DNA of 64,000 bases, from assembly GCF_033439725.1 (NCBI RefSeq), contig NW_026944384.1, positions 1,922,001 to 1,986,000 of the forward strand. The letters run 5' to 3'. Under the pieces are notes generated by a model that was not told the origin of the DNA, searched no databases, and saw nothing but the letters and a program-made list of their open reading frames with translations. This document shows positions 48,835 through 59,513 of this stretch, piece after piece. Origin of the DNA: Neurospora tetraspora (Eukaryota; Ascomycota; Sordariomycetes; Sordariales; Sordariaceae). Position 1 is the stretch's first letter, and every line of letters starts with the position of its first letter. A program made the position numbers and the translations under genes.

Positions 48835-51600
48835 ATGGCGTACAGGCAAACCACCACCAAGACGACCTTCGAGGTCAACAATGTCATTCAGCCCATCTTC
48901 ACAGGAGGTTCCGTCGCCCTCGACAATGGCGCTAGGATCCTCGCGACCACCCTCGGCGAGCAGGCCGTCCTCACAGAGCTCAACACCGGCAAGCAGCTTG
49001 CCGAGATCGAGGGCGATGGAGAGCCCATCTCGACCCTCACCATCACCCCTTCGGCCTCCCACCTGATCGTCTGCTCTCGTTCTCTTACTATGCGCATATA
49101 CTCCCTGAAGGTTTCACCAGATTACGATTCCATCGAAGCGACGCTTGTACGCACCACGAAGCCCCACGCCACCCCCGTCGTTGTTCTCGCGGTCGACCGA
49201 ACCAGCACCCTCCTCGCCACCGGTGCTGCCGACGGCGCCATCAAGATCTGGGACATTGTCGGCGGATACGTCACCCACACCGTTAGCGGCCCGAGTGTCC
49301 TTATTTCTGCCCTCCACTTCTTCGAGATTGCCGCGCTCGAGGACCAAGCCAGCAACAAGAACAAGAAGAACAGGCGAAAGAGCACAGCGGATGAGGAGCA
49401 AGCTCAGGATGACAGCGTCGCTTCCAAGTTCCGTCTTGCCTACGGCACACAGGACGGCAAGATCCGTATATTCGATCTCAGCAAACGCAAGACCTACCCC
49501 GTTTACGCCGACCCGAATTCGAGGAGAGAAGCGCACGAGTCCAACGTACAGAGCCTTGACTACTCGCCAGAACTACATGCCCTTCTCAGCGGCAGCAGAG
49601 ATAAGACGATGACAGTATGGCTATGGAAGGAGGGAGCTTGGAGGGGAACACCCATGTTGCGCCACGAGGGCGTCGAAGCTGTTGGCTTCCTTAACAACGG
49701 AAGCTTGATGTATTCGGCTGGCACGAGTGGTCTCCTGAGGCTATGGGACACAACCACACACCAAGAGATCACAGCAAAGCAAGACGCCAAGTCGGAAGCC
49801 GAGTCGATAGTGTCAGCCTTTGCTCTTCCCCACAAGAACCTCGTTGTTTGCGCCCTGTCCGACTTCACCCTCGCCCTCTACCGTACACCTTCGGCCGCCG
49901 ATGCCATGAAAAAGTCGACGAAGCCCCTGGAGCCGTTCAGGCGCATTTCGGGAACACACGACGAAATCCTCGACCTTGTTTACCTTTTGCCCGATCAGTC
50001 TCTCATGGCTCTTGCGACCAACTCCGAAGATATCAGACTCGTTTCTGTGGCGGATAAGCAGCCCCAGCTGGGCGACGAGGAGGAGGGTGCGGCATACTTT
50101 GGTCATGACGTAGCTCTGCTAAAGGGGCACGAAGATATTGTCATGTCTCTCGATGTTGACTGGTCTGGCCACTGGGTTGCTAGTGGTGCCAAGGATAACA
50201 CAGCTCGCCTCTGGAGGGTCGACCCAGCCAACAACTCCTTCGAGTGCTATGCAGTCTTCACCGGTCACATCGAGTCCGTTGGCGCTGTCGCACTCCCCAA
50301 GACCGTACCCCCCGAGAACTCGGAGGCATTCAAGAACCCTCTCGACCACCCACCCGCATTCCTCATCTCCGGTTCTCAGGATCGGTTCGTCCAGAAGCGC
50401 GACATTCCCCGAACATCACAAAAGGGAGCTGTCTCGACCAGTCTCCGTCGCTTAGCCCACGAAAAGGATATTAACGCCCTCGACATTAGCCCCAACGGGA
50501 AGCTTTTTGCCTCGGCATCACAAGACAAGACGGTCAAGATCTGGGATTCTGCAACACTAGAAGTCGTGGGTATCCTCAAGGGTCACCGCAGGGGTGTCTG
50601 GACTGTTCGGTTCGCGCCTCAGGGCATGCCCGCCATCCAAGGCGAGACCGGCACAGCCGTTTCCGGTAAGGGTGTCATCTTGACCGGTTCCGGTGACAAG
50701 ACTATCAAGCTCTGGAACCTCTCCGACTACACCTGTCTGCGCACCTTCGAGGGCCACTCCCACAACGTCCTCAAGGTTGTCTGGCTGCGCCTTCCCAAGG
50801 CCGCTGACGGTGAAGATGAGGCTGCTGCCGCCGCCACCAAGGCCAAGCAGCGCATTCAGTTCGCCTCTGCGGGCGCCGACTCCCTCGTCAAGGTATGGGA
50901 CGCCAACCTGGGCGAGACCGAGTGCACGCTCGACAACCACGAAGACCGTCTCTGGACGCTCACCGTGCACCCCAAGACCAACATGCTTGTGTCTGGTGGT
51001 TCCGACTCCCGCGTGACCTTCTGGAAGGATACCACTGCTGAGAGCCATGCCGCCGCCTCCTCGGCCGCCCTCAAGCTCGTCGAGCAGGAGCAGCAGCTCG
51101 AGAACTACATCCACGCCGGCGCCTACCGTGATGCCATCATCTTGGCGCTGCAGCTCAACCACCCCGGTCGTCTGCTGGGCATCTTCACCAACGTGGTCAC
51201 CACTAACGCTCCCGAAGAGGGCTCTCTCTCCGGTATCAAGGCTGTCGATCAGGTGCTTGGTAACCTCTCCGACGAGCAGATCTTCCTTCTCCTCCTGAGG
51301 TTGCGCGACTGGAACACCAACGCGCGCACGGCGCCCGTGGCGCAGCGCATCCTCTGGGCGCTCGTCAGGCTCTACCCTGCCAACAAGTTCTCCAACCTGT
51401 CGGTCAAGGGCGCGAGGGGACAGAAGAGTCTGAAGGAGGTCCTCAACGCGTTGAGGGTATATACCGAGAGGCACTATAAGCGCACGGAAGAGCTGGTGGA
51501 TGAGAGTTATCTTGTCGAGTATACGTTGCAGGAGATGGATAGTCTGGCGCCGCCGGCGATTGAGGAGAGGGATGGGGATTTGGTTATGGCTGATGCGTAG
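48835..51600 (+). CDS. utp13: U3 snoRNP/SSU processome WD40 protein Utp13
   Basis: One intronless exon of 921 residues. It carries a long array of WD40 blades, visible as endings such as SGSRDKTMTVWLW, ASGAKDNTARLWRV, ASASQDKTVKIWDS, LTGSGDKTIKLWNL, ASAGADSLVKVWDA and SGGSDSRVTFWKD, enough for two beta-propellers. The C-terminal helical domain (about 755-905; LENYIHAGAYRDAIILALQL ... ALRVYTERHYKRTEELVDES) is the Utp13-specific domain. Utp13 (human TBL3) belongs to the UTP-B subcomplex, which loads early on pre-rRNA in the nucleolus and is needed for 18S rRNA processing. The length fits the family. An acidic/basic insertion between blades (NKNKKNRRKSTADEEQ) is low-complexity. The ATG starts MAYRQTTTKTTFEV, typical for the family. 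Confidence 0.95.
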   Translation: MAYRQTTTKTTFEVNNVIQPIFTGGSVALDNGARILATTLGEQAVLTELNTGKQLAEIEGDGEPISTLTITPSASHLIVCSRSLTMRIYSLKVSPDYDSIEATLVRTTKPHATPVVVLAVDRTSTLLATGAADGAIKIWDIVGGYVTHTVSGPSVLISALHFFEIAALEDQASNKNKKNRRKSTADEEQAQDDSVASKFRLAYGTQDGKIRIFDLSKRKTYPVYADPNSRREAHESNVQSLDYSPELHALLSGSRDKTMTVWLWKEGAWRGTPMLRHEGVEAVGFLNNGSLMYSAGTSGLLRLWDTTTHQEITAKQDAKSEAESIVSAFALPHKNLVVCALSDFTLALYRTPSAADAMKKSTKPLEPFRRISGTHDEILDLVYLLPDQSLMALATNSEDIRLVSVADKQPQLGDEEEGAAYFGHDVALLKGHEDIVMSLDVDWSGHWVASGAKDNTARLWRVDPANNSFECYAVFTGHIESVGAVALPKTVPPENSEAFKNPLDHPPAFLISGSQDRFVQKRDIPRTSQKGAVSTSLRRLAHEKDINALDISPNGKLFASASQDKTVKIWDSATLEVVGILKGHRRGVWTVRFAPQGMPAIQGETGTAVSGKGVILTGSGDKTIKLWNLSDYTCLRTFEGHSHNVLKVVWLRLPKAADGEDEAAAAATKAKQRIQFASAGADSLVKVWDANLGETECTLDNHEDRLWTLTVHPKTNMLVSGGSDSRVTFWKDTTAESHAAASSAALKLVEQEQQLENYIHAGAYRDAIILALQLNHPGRLLGIFTNVVTTNAPEEGSLSGIKAVDQVLGNLSDEQIFLLLLRLRDWNTNARTAPVAQRILWALVRLYPANKFSNLSVKGARGQKSLKEVLNALRVYTERHYKRTEELVDESYLVEYTLQEMDSLAPPAIEERDGDLVMADA

Positions 51601-52008
51601 ATTTTTGTTTTGAAATTTTTGAAAGCATAAAGAACGGTTGGGAAAAGTAGCAGTAGAGCTTTTTTTGATAAGGGATGAAATAATGTGATACCAAGTTTGA
51701 AACACATACACGTATAGACCGAAGAATGCAGTCTAGTCTGCCGATTGTCCTGTTGTCAATGAAGTTTTGTCTCTCTTTCAGAAGCCCATACCTAAATCTC
51801 TCTGTTCACTCGCCAAGGGTATCAATGCTGCGTGTGTAGTCTCGGCCGTATACGATGCTGGCCCTCTGCTCTGGTAATCCTCCACCTTATATCACCATCG
51901 TCATGGTTTACTCACCCTGCCTCAAGCAACCACTGAAGATTCGAAGACTTCTTCCTCGCCCAATCCGAAGACTGATATCGTGCTGTCTGTAATGGCGGCC
52001 TCTTTAAA
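51601..52008. other. convergent 3' flanks of utp13 and mhf1
   Basis: 408 bp between convergent genes. No gene seen. Confidence 0.7.
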
Positions 52009-52453
52009 CTATTTCTTTTTCCCAGCCCTCGTCTTCTCCTTGGCCTTAGCAGCCTTGAGACGGTCGACGCAGTCCTTGATCACAGACTGAAGGTCACTGT
52101 TCCGCCTAGCAAGCAGAAGCACGTCATCTGTGGTGACGGTGGTGCGCCCAGCATGTTGGCTGAAGGTTTCCAAATCGATGGCGACGTTTTCTGATGCCCA
52201 CAGGTTAGCAACAAAACAACTTGCGCTGAGAGGAGACGTACCAATCTGAGTCCACACAAGCTCGGTAAGAGCTCCGATGAACTGAGGAGTGGCATTCATG
52301 TTGCGACGGAGCGACTCATCGTCGACCATCTTGCCTATGGCGAACCATAGGGCTGATTTGAGACGCTGTCGTTGATTAGCATTGAAAGCGAAGCTCACAG
52401 ATACAAGACAGGACACCTACCTCCTGGACATCTTCACCCGAGGCGTCAGCCAT
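52009..52453 (-). CDS. mhf1: histone-fold protein Mhf1 (CENP-S)
   Basis: Three exons, 52421-52453, 52242-52365 and 52009-52190 (donors GTAGGT and GTACGT, CAG acceptors), give 112 residues. After a short start (MADASGEDVQE) the chain has the CENP-S histone-fold helices: RLKSALWFAIGKMVDDESLR, ATPQFIGALTELVWTQIENV and AIDLETFSQHAGRTTVTTDD, then VLLLARRNSDLQSVIKDCVD. It closes with a basic Lys-rich tail. Mhf1 pairs with Mhf2 (CENP-X). The complex supports the Fanconi-anaemia-type helicase at stalled forks and also belongs to the inner kinetochore. The length is right for fungal orthologs. Small exons make the gene easy to miss; the second intron falls inside the helix region. It diverges from pga2 (581 bp). 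Confidence 0.9.
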
Positions 52454-53034
52454 TTTGAATTATGTAAGTGACAACTTACACACACTCAAAATGCACCCCC
52501 GTTCAATGATGTTCGGTCGTAAAGTGGATTACGTAATGCGGCTCTAGTCCCACTGAGTGCCTGCCAAGAGGCGCGCTCGGTGGGGCATTGGGGGTGCCCT
52601 TCGGCGCTGGTGGGGCCCCCGAAGTTGATGTAACCTGTACGTACGTGCCGTCGGCGTCCCGAGTGGACGTTTCTCGCGCAGATGGATTATGGAGCACACC
52701 AGCCCGCCGCAAGTTCGCAAGTGCAGGTGCCGGGCAGTTCAACACTTTTTTCTCCCTTCTCCTTTTCACAACAACTCTAGACTCCTTCTTCTCTTTTTTT
52801 AATTACTCCGGCAACCTCGGGATCCTTCTTTATAATACTTCCTCAAACTAGACTTCTTTTTCTTCGTACTTAATCAGTCGTCGGCGAAAGCTTTCCTTCC
52901 CGGCGTTTCCCAAAGACTCTACCTCTCGAGTTGTCGCAAGTACACCAAAGCCTCTCTCCACCGCCCTTTGCGCAAAGAAGCCTAAAGACACCACCACATA
53001 ACAACCAAACCACGCCCGAACAAACCCGATCAAG
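52454..53034. other. divergent promoter region of mhf1 and pga2
   Basis: 581 bp between divergent starts. The stretch 52740-52860 is CT-rich on the plus strand and probably precedes the pga2 start. No gene seen. Confidence 0.6.
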
Positions 53035-53568
53035 ATGGACGGAGTAGCCAATGTCATAACGGTCCTGGGTGATCGTATCTCCAACAATGTCAGGGGCACC
53101 TTCGCCAGCATGACCGCGGAGAAGTGGATTCGCCTGATCATCATTGTCGGAGCTTGTGAGTAGCATCGTTTTTCAAAAGCGCAATGTGCAAACATATTTT
53201 CAAGAAAAAACAGTAGCTAACGATGCGCCATGGCAGATGCCCTGTTGCGCCCGTACATCATCAAGCTCGGCGGAAAGGCGCAGATGAAGCAACACGAAGA
53301 AGAATCTGCCGAAGCCATTAGGGGCACCATCTCCCCCAACGAGCTGCGCGGACAAAAGGCCATGGTCCGTCTCCCTGGTGAGGACAGCGACTCGGAAGAC
53401 GACGAGGCGCTAAACGGAGAGACTTCGGCGGCGGACTGGGGCAAGAAGGCCCGCAGGAGACAGCGCATGGTCATCAAGAAGCTCATCGAGGCCGAGGAGG
53501 ACAGACTGCGGGAGAGCAAGGAGGAAGAGGAGGATAAGGATATCGAGGAGTTCCTACTCAAGGAGTAA
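53035..53568 (+). CDS. pga2: Pga2-like secretory trafficking protein
   Basis: Exons 53035-53155 and 53237-53568 (donor GTGAGT, acceptor GGCAG) give 150 residues. The first 35 residues are amphipathic, followed by one transmembrane segment with the family signature RLIIIVGAYALLRPYIIKL (about 33-51), as in yeast Pga2. The rest is a cytosolic, strongly charged tail with a DSDSEDDEA patch and a long Glu/Lys/Arg coiled coil at the end. Yeast Pga2 is an ER/nuclear-envelope protein needed for maturation of Gas1 and alkaline phosphatase. The intron splits the transmembrane segment, and the joined codon restores Tyr. Both the short length and the single-span layout fit. The mtr2 gene follows in the same direction. 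Confidence 0.85.
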
Positions 53569-54181
53569 AAAAAAAAGAACAGGAATCGGGTTTGGGTATG
53601 ACTGACGTTGGATGAACTTATACATTAAAAAGACGGACGACGACCAACAACACAGAATAATCAAATAATAATGCATTCACGAGACAAGACAATGGATGGA
53701 GTGAGAACTCCTGCTTGCATGTGATGTGGCTAAAGAAACTGTGTTGCGAGAAAGGTGGGACCTTGCAACCTGCATTCTGCGGGTGAAGCGTGTCTCGGCA
53801 TGCAGCCAAAGGGAAGGCAAAACGCCTCCAAAGGGGCCCACTTCTACGTCCTTTTAACATTCACTGACCTTCCACTTCACTTCGCAAAACCACCTTGCGC
53901 ACCTCAACCTCCAAACCTCATTCTTGACGCACATCTCAAATATTGCTACCCTAGCGAAACCTACCTACAACTACCAAAGATCATCATCAGACAGCATTTT
54001 TATATATCGGTCTTCCACCAAGCGCGGACTCTTGCTTCACCACCAGCGAAGTCATCAAGACAGCTTCACCACTACCAGCGTCATCGAAGCACATCAGCGG
54101 GACTCACCAGCGAAGCGGCCTTCGCCCACCTTATTCAATACCAATCCCAACAAAGGGCCTTTTTCCACATCACAGCCCAAA
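53569..54181. other. intergenic, pga2 3' flank and mtr2 promoter
   Basis: Both neighbours read rightwards. A plus-strand frame (from 53755) runs through here into mtr2 in the wrong phase and is not coding. The last 250 bp are rich in CA/CT and likely form the mtr2 leader. Confidence 0.6.
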
Positions 54182-54817
54182 ATGGCTACTATCTCAAAAG
54201 ACGAAGCCATCATCCGCTCCTCTGGCGAAGGTACGCCCACTCACCCAGTTTTCACCACTTCCTCACCTCACCCATTCTAACACCCCCAACCAGCCGCCCG
54301 CGCCTTCACAGACTGGTACTACACCCAACTCACCGACGGCAAGCCCATCGCCTCCGCCTACGTCAACTCCAACGCCAAGTACCTGGCCGCCTCGCACCCG
54401 CCCGCCGACATCTGCATCAACGGGCAAGTCATCGCCACGCCCGAAGAGTGGGACGCCCTCCTCGAGCAACAGCGTCTTGTCCCTTTCACCCAGCAAAAGG
54501 GCAAAGTGAAATACGAAGTCGAGGGGTTCGACGTGCACGTCATCAACAAGGATTACCGGTTCGCCGCGCCCGCGGAGATCGTGGCTGCTACCGACCCAAA
54601 ATTGATGCAGAGGACGGAGGATGCGAGGTTGATGATGGTTGTTACTGTGGCTGGGAGTGTGACGTTTGGGGCGGGGGGGAAAGAGAAGGGCACGCCGCCG
54701 AAGCAGCATTTTTCGGATGTTTTTGTTTTGGTGCCCAATTGGGATTATGTGACGAGGCCCAAGTTTAAGGGGCATAAGAGGTATTTGGTTGCTAGTCATA
54801 CTTATAGGGCGTACTAG
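54182..54817 (+). CDS. mtr2: NTF2-like mRNA export factor Mtr2
   Basis: Exons 54182-54230 and 54294-54817 (donor GTACGC, acceptor ACCAG) give 190 residues, a normal size. The chain opens MATISKDEAIIRSSGEAARA, then FTDWYYTQLTDGKPIASAYV, and follows the NTF2-like cone fold: a helix, ICINGQVIATPEEWDALLEQ, VEGFDVHVINKDYRF, and late strands MMVVTVAGSVTFG and QHFSDVFVLVPNWDYV, ending YLVASHTYRAY. Mtr2 (animal p15/Nxt1) dimerises with Mex67 and carries mRNA through the nuclear pore. A Gly/Lys loop between the late strands (GAGGKEKGTPPKQ) fits fungal Mtr2. It could instead be an Nxt1-type relative, but that would not change the predicted role. Converges with the prenyltransferase gene. Confidence 0.85.
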
Positions 54818-55331
54818 GTGGTACGACTCTGAGGGATAAGAGGTGACTGAAAGCAACGTGGGGATGTGGTAAGCGGTGGTAAGCGGAGGGAGGAGAGGGA
54901 AGGGAAGCAAAAGGGGAATTAGAAGGGATATATCAAAGGGTTTGCTTCACTGGATTTCCAGATCAGCAAAGTGCTTGCTTCAGCGTTTAGCTTATGGATT
55001 TGGCGTCAGGGACGGAAAAGAGAAGGATCTGACATGGTTTGATGATAACTCGAAGCGGAGCATGTGGGAAGCTGATACCACGAAATACACATCATACTTC
55101 GAAAAGCCATCAAGAATGATACTCACTACAAATTGTTCTACAGCACAACTACCAAAGCGAACCGCTTGGGAATTCTCTCCCGAATAATCCAAACTACCCG
55201 ATGCCCTTTAACCATATGCTCGCTACTGAGCTACTACCCTATAACTGCTTTCACTACTGTAGTCCGAACTGTCCGGCCAAGATCATTTGTTTCTTGAATG
55301 CAATCCAATCCTCCAAACCCAACATGGCCTC
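54818..55331. other. convergent 3' flanks of mtr2 and the prenyltransferase alpha gene
   Basis: 514 bp, no gene seen. Short frames on both strands overlap and lack domains. Confidence 0.65.
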
Positions 55332-57218
55332 CTACGCCGCCGCAACCTCCTCACCACCCTTCTCAGCCTCTCCAACCGCAACCGCCTTCTCCTTCTCAGT
55401 CTGTGTCAAACACTTCCTCCTCCACTCCCAATACCCCCCACGAATCCTATCCCACTTCTCCGCCAATCTCCTCAAGCACAAATCCGCCTTATCACTATCC
55501 CACTTCTCCGCATAAATTTCCGCCAACAAATCCAACGCATGCGTGCTCTTTACGTCTTCCTCCTCCTCCCCTTCGCCCAACTTCACCACAAACTCCTCCA
55601 CAAACCCCTGCACGCTCGCCAGGTGCTGCCTGCCCTTGACCAACACGCCCCGCATATAATTCCACGGGCTCTGGTTCTGCGGCGCCAGGTACACCTTGTT
55701 CTGGGCATACTTCACCTCTCTGTCCACAAGCTCCTGGGGTACCCTTTCATCCTTCTCCGTCGCCCCCTTCCCCGGCGTTGCGTACTTGGGGTTCGAAAAC
55801 ACGATGAAAAACCGGTGCGACCAAGCCGAGTTGTTGCGCACGTCCTCGTCGATCAGCTGCTCAATCGATTTGAGTTCTTCCTCGTCCTCCCACATCCCCA
55901 GCTTGCCCACCAGCCACGAGCGGTACGACCAGACGTGATAGTTCTTGGTGTCTTCGGACAGGATGGCGATGAGGAAGTCACGCTCTTGTTTGGCGAATTG
56001 CGCGAGAGCGTCGGGGTCGGAAGAGATGGTGGGGTAATAATGTTCGACGAGCAGGTGGCGGTGGTGCCAGATTTGGTAGTTCTTGAGGTTGGCGAGCGCG
56101 ACTTCGTTGAGCCACTCGATCTCGTCGGGGATGGATAGACCCAAAGCGAAGATGTTGGCGGCGCGGTAGAGCCAGACGGTGTAGTGGGCGGGGTTCATGG
56201 AGATGATGTGTTCGGTTAGGCGCAGGCAGCGCGGGGAGTACTCCTTTGTGGTCATGACGGCGCGGAGGTAGGACATGGCTGTTGGGGAGTTATGTTAGCT
56301 TTGGTCATGATGACTTGAAGGAGAGGGAAAGAAAGTGTGCAGTGGTAACATACCCTCAGCATACTCAGCCGGATAAGCAATCGCCGCCAGCGCGCCCTCA
56401 GGCTCCTCATGTGGAATAGGCACCACATCCTCCCACTCCACGCTCCCAGCCAGCTTCCCCGTGATCTCGCCGTACAGTTCCTTCTTGAGCGCAGCCATCT
56501 TGCTTCGTCGGACCTTTTCTTCGTCGATCTCTCGTTCCGTAACAATAATCTCCCGTCCGGACCTTGCGTCGACAAACCCTCTCTTCTCGCGCTCGACGTT
56601 CTCCCGGAATACTCTACTCGACACTTGGAGCGCTGTCAAGGCGATCCGCTTCCTGAATCGCTCGTCGAACCGCTCGATCGTGTAGCTGCCGACGTCGTGG
56701 CCGTTCCGGTCGGTGCCCCAGGTGATATGGGGTTCGGGCTTGTGCTTGAGTCCGCGGACGATCGAGTTGGTCCCGTTGATGGTCCACCAGATCTCCTTGG
56801 ACGCTTTAGGGCCGAGGAGGCGTGAGCGGCTGGCTGCGGGTAGGCGGTTGGTCAGGTGGAGGAGCTGGTCGCAGATCCAACCTTTCTGGTCTTCTTTGGA
56901 GAGTTTGCTGAGTCCTTGCTGTCGACGGGCAGCTTCGAATGGACGGGTCTTTTCGTAACGCTGTTGACTACGTTCGAGTACGGTGGTAGGTTCTGATGGT
57001 TGCGATGCTGTTTGGCTAGTAATGGTGGTGGGATTGGTGGTTGTAGTCGCTGGAGCTTTGACCCCGGTTAGCTACCCTTCCAAGTATTGTACCGAACGGA
57101 CAAGCTGCAAACAGAACAGAGTGAAAAGACAAACAGGATCTTTCGAGGTCGAAGATACGAAAAGAAACTAACTTTCGGTTGCTTTGGGCTTTGTGGCCGC
57201 TTTACTTTTGGGCGGCAT
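55332..57218 (-). CDS. ram2: protein farnesyl/geranylgeranyltransferase type I alpha subunit with long N-terminal extension
   Basis: Three exons, 57173-57218, 56354-57055 and 55332-56278 (donors GTTAGT and GTATGT), give 564 residues. From about residue 206 the chain is a canonical alpha subunit: VEWEDVVPIPHEEPEGALAA, AEYAEAMSYLRAV, then five prenyltransferase-alpha repeats visible as YTVWLYR, YQIWHHR, YHVWSYR, SAWSHRF and SPWNYMR. The subunit serves both farnesyltransferase and geranylgeranyltransferase I, which prenylate CAAX proteins in the cytosol. Unusual: fungal relatives are about 316-380 residues, but the first 200 here are extra. They comprise a low-complexity start (MPPKSKAATKPKATE) and an apparently folded, Trp-containing region (GWICDQLLHLTNRLP, EIWWTINGTNSIVRG, HITWGTDRNGHDVGSYTIE) I do not recognise. 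The frame is unbroken through the fusion. An internal ATG at 56498 (residue 202) would give a normal-size protein. Confidence 0.85.
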
Positions 57219-57840
57219 TGTTATGAGGTGGTTGCTAAGGGGGAAATGGTGGGGTCTTAAAGCGGAACGGGGACCTTGCTGAACGCATTGATTTGCGGTC
57301 GTCGGATTGTGATAAGATACAAACAAAGTGACGAAGTGGAAGCCAGTGGCGCATCGAACAAAACAATCGCAACTTCCAAGCAGCACAATGCTTAACATGC
57401 ACGGGATATCATGATCTCCATGGTAACCGCAAACATCGCTTGCTGTCTGCCTTTTTTCTTCTCTTGACTATTCCTTCTACTTATCCCAAAAGGTGCCCCT
57501 GAAGAGGTAAGTACCTTGTTACTTCCCGTCACTTCACCTCCTCATCACCACCTAGCAACTCCCTCACATTGGCCCCAAACAATTCTCTAGTATATACACC
57601 TTATTAAATAGGTAATACTCATTACGTAGTAATCTTCCACCTTCCCGCCCAGCAAGAATACCTAGAACGCGATATGTACAACTGAAGTGAGGAAGTCTAT
57701 TAGGGGATTTTGCCTCCTGCCAGCTTCTTTTAGGTATCGTGGGGAGAGAGACCCTCAACACCATGCCCTGTCTGTCATCCCTTGTCTGCACACCGACATG
57801 GGATTGGGTCTCCATTAACATCCCAAATCAGCCATCCTCT
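57219..57840. other. intergenic, between erg12 and the prenyltransferase alpha gene
   Basis: 622 bp between two tandem minus-strand genes. It should hold the erg12 3' flank and the promoter of the prenyltransferase gene. No gene seen. Confidence 0.6.
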
Positions 57841-59513
57841 TTAGTCCCGGTTCTCAACCCTCCAGAACTTCCAGCCCTCCCGCTCGCCCCGGTCACCGTG
57901 TACACCGACAAGCTTCTCAAGCGCCTCGTTACTGTCCGCGCTGAGGAACTTCTCAACGTCAATCTCCATACCGCCCACATCATCCTCATCCATTCCATTC
58001 TTCAGCACAGCCGGCCAAAGCACGCCAACACCGTCGCTACCGAGTGTGGTCTCGAACTTGGAGTACCCCTCCTCATCCAGCTGCTTCTCCAGCTTATCCA
58101 GCTTCTCGCGCGGCACTCCCGGCCGCAGCAGCGTGATAGAGCATCCGCCACCGCCCGCACCAGTGAGTTTCGTCCACCCGATACCCTCATGATCCACCAG
58201 CTCGCGCACGCGCTCCAAACGAGGGTGTGACACGCCCAGTGACACCAGCAGGCCGTGGTTGATAGTCATCATCTCGCCCACCTTGCTCAGGCTCTCCTCG
58301 TCCTCCGTGTTGAAGCCTTGCTCCTCGATCAGCTGCGCAGAGCTCTGCGTGACCTGGTCGATGGCGGTCAGGATCGTGCCCACCAGCTGCGGGTGCTTCT
58401 TCTTTAGCGTTGCCACCTTGGCGACCTCGTGCGCTGTTGACTTGGCTTGCCTGGTGTCCACGAGGAGTAGCGGGAGCTTGGGGAAGTCCCACAGGGGGCG
58501 CACAGCGGGAGGCTGGTTGTAGTCTGTCCGTTGGAAGACGACCGCCTTGCCCTGTGTTGATACTGTGTTGTCCACACCTGAGGGGTTACCGTGGATGAAC
58601 ATCTCGTAGACAAATGCCCAGCGGTTGATGCGCTCGATTTGTAGCCTGGCCTCCTCGGGAGGTTGATCGGGGTGAGGACCGGACAGTGTCCGGAGTTGGA
58701 GCAGGAGCGCTGCCGACAAGCAGACGGCGATGGTCGCGCTGCTGCCCAAGCCGGCTCCGATGGGGATCGTCGAGCGCAATGTGTACTGGCAGCCGGGGAA
58801 CGACTGCGAGCCGAGGGAGAGGAACATGTAGAGGAAGGAGCCGGCCGAGTTCTGGTGTACCTTGCGGATGTCGGCGGGCTTGTCTATCGAGACATCGGTG
58901 AGGAAGGGCTGTACGGCGTCAAAGAGTTCTTGGTCGATCTCGGTGACGAGGCTGTAGTAGTACTTCTTTTTCCCTGGTTGCTGGAAGATCTTCCATGGGA
59001 GCTCGTCGATATTCCACGAATGATTGAAGTCGATGTCGGGGAATTTCAGCGTTACAGTTCTCTTAGACTTGGAAAGCGTATTGACGAGCAGATAAGATCG
59101 CAGCGAGATGGCGGCAGCAATCGCAGCCTGGCGAAGAGAAACAACTGTTAGCCTCTGATAACTATTCCCCCCTTTTCCAGCACCCTTATGACCTATGCGC
59201 CCGCACAACATACCTTGCCGTGAACGACTGCGTGCTCTCCAAACACAATGACCTTTCCTGGTGCCGAGACCATGAAGGTCGGCATCATAGGACTGGACTT
59301 TTTGCGCTCCATCTTCTTTCGTATGGGTGTTATTGTGCCGTTGGTAGGAGAGCCCCCGTTGACGGAGCTGCTGGCGCCTTCTTGGATGGTCACTCTAAGA
59401 CCATTGCTGGTGTTTTCGTTGACGGCTTCGCTCGCATCACCGTTTATGTGTTGGCCTCCCTGATCGGACTCGGAATGGAATCCACTGACTCGGTTGGTTT
59501 CTTGCTCCGCCAT
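57841..59513 (-). CDS. erg12: mevalonate kinase
   Basis: Exons 59214-59513 and 57841-59127 (donor GTATGT, acceptor CGCCAG) give 528 residues. GHMP-kinase landmarks: motif 1 SAPGKVIVFGEHAVVHGK at 83-100, ATP-binding motif 2 PIGAGLGSSATIAV from 222, HGNPSGVDNT with the catalytic Asp at about 286, and motif 3 LTGAGGGGCSITLL from 421. The enzyme phosphorylates mevalonate with ATP, an early step toward isopentenyl diphosphate, sterols, ubiquinone and the prenyl groups used on CAAX proteins. Feedback inhibition by prenyl diphosphates is known for the family. Odd: about 80 residues (Ser/Thr/Asn/Gly-rich, ending basic KKMERKKSS) precede motif 1, against fewer than ten in yeast. The start is the ATG of MAEQETNRVSG; an upstream in-frame ATG at 59546 would add 11 residues. 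Confidence 0.95.

Noticed and set aside
50557-51711. 384-codon minus-strand frame
   Set aside because: Antisense shadow of utp13, whose WD40 and C-terminal domains are clear.
53755-54768. 337-codon plus-strand frame
   Set aside because: It runs through the mtr2 leader and into mtr2 in the wrong phase, ending in low-complexity residues.
55287-56138. 283-codon plus-strand frame
   Set aside because: Antisense to the prenyltransferase alpha gene; Arg/Leu/Val-rich with no domain.
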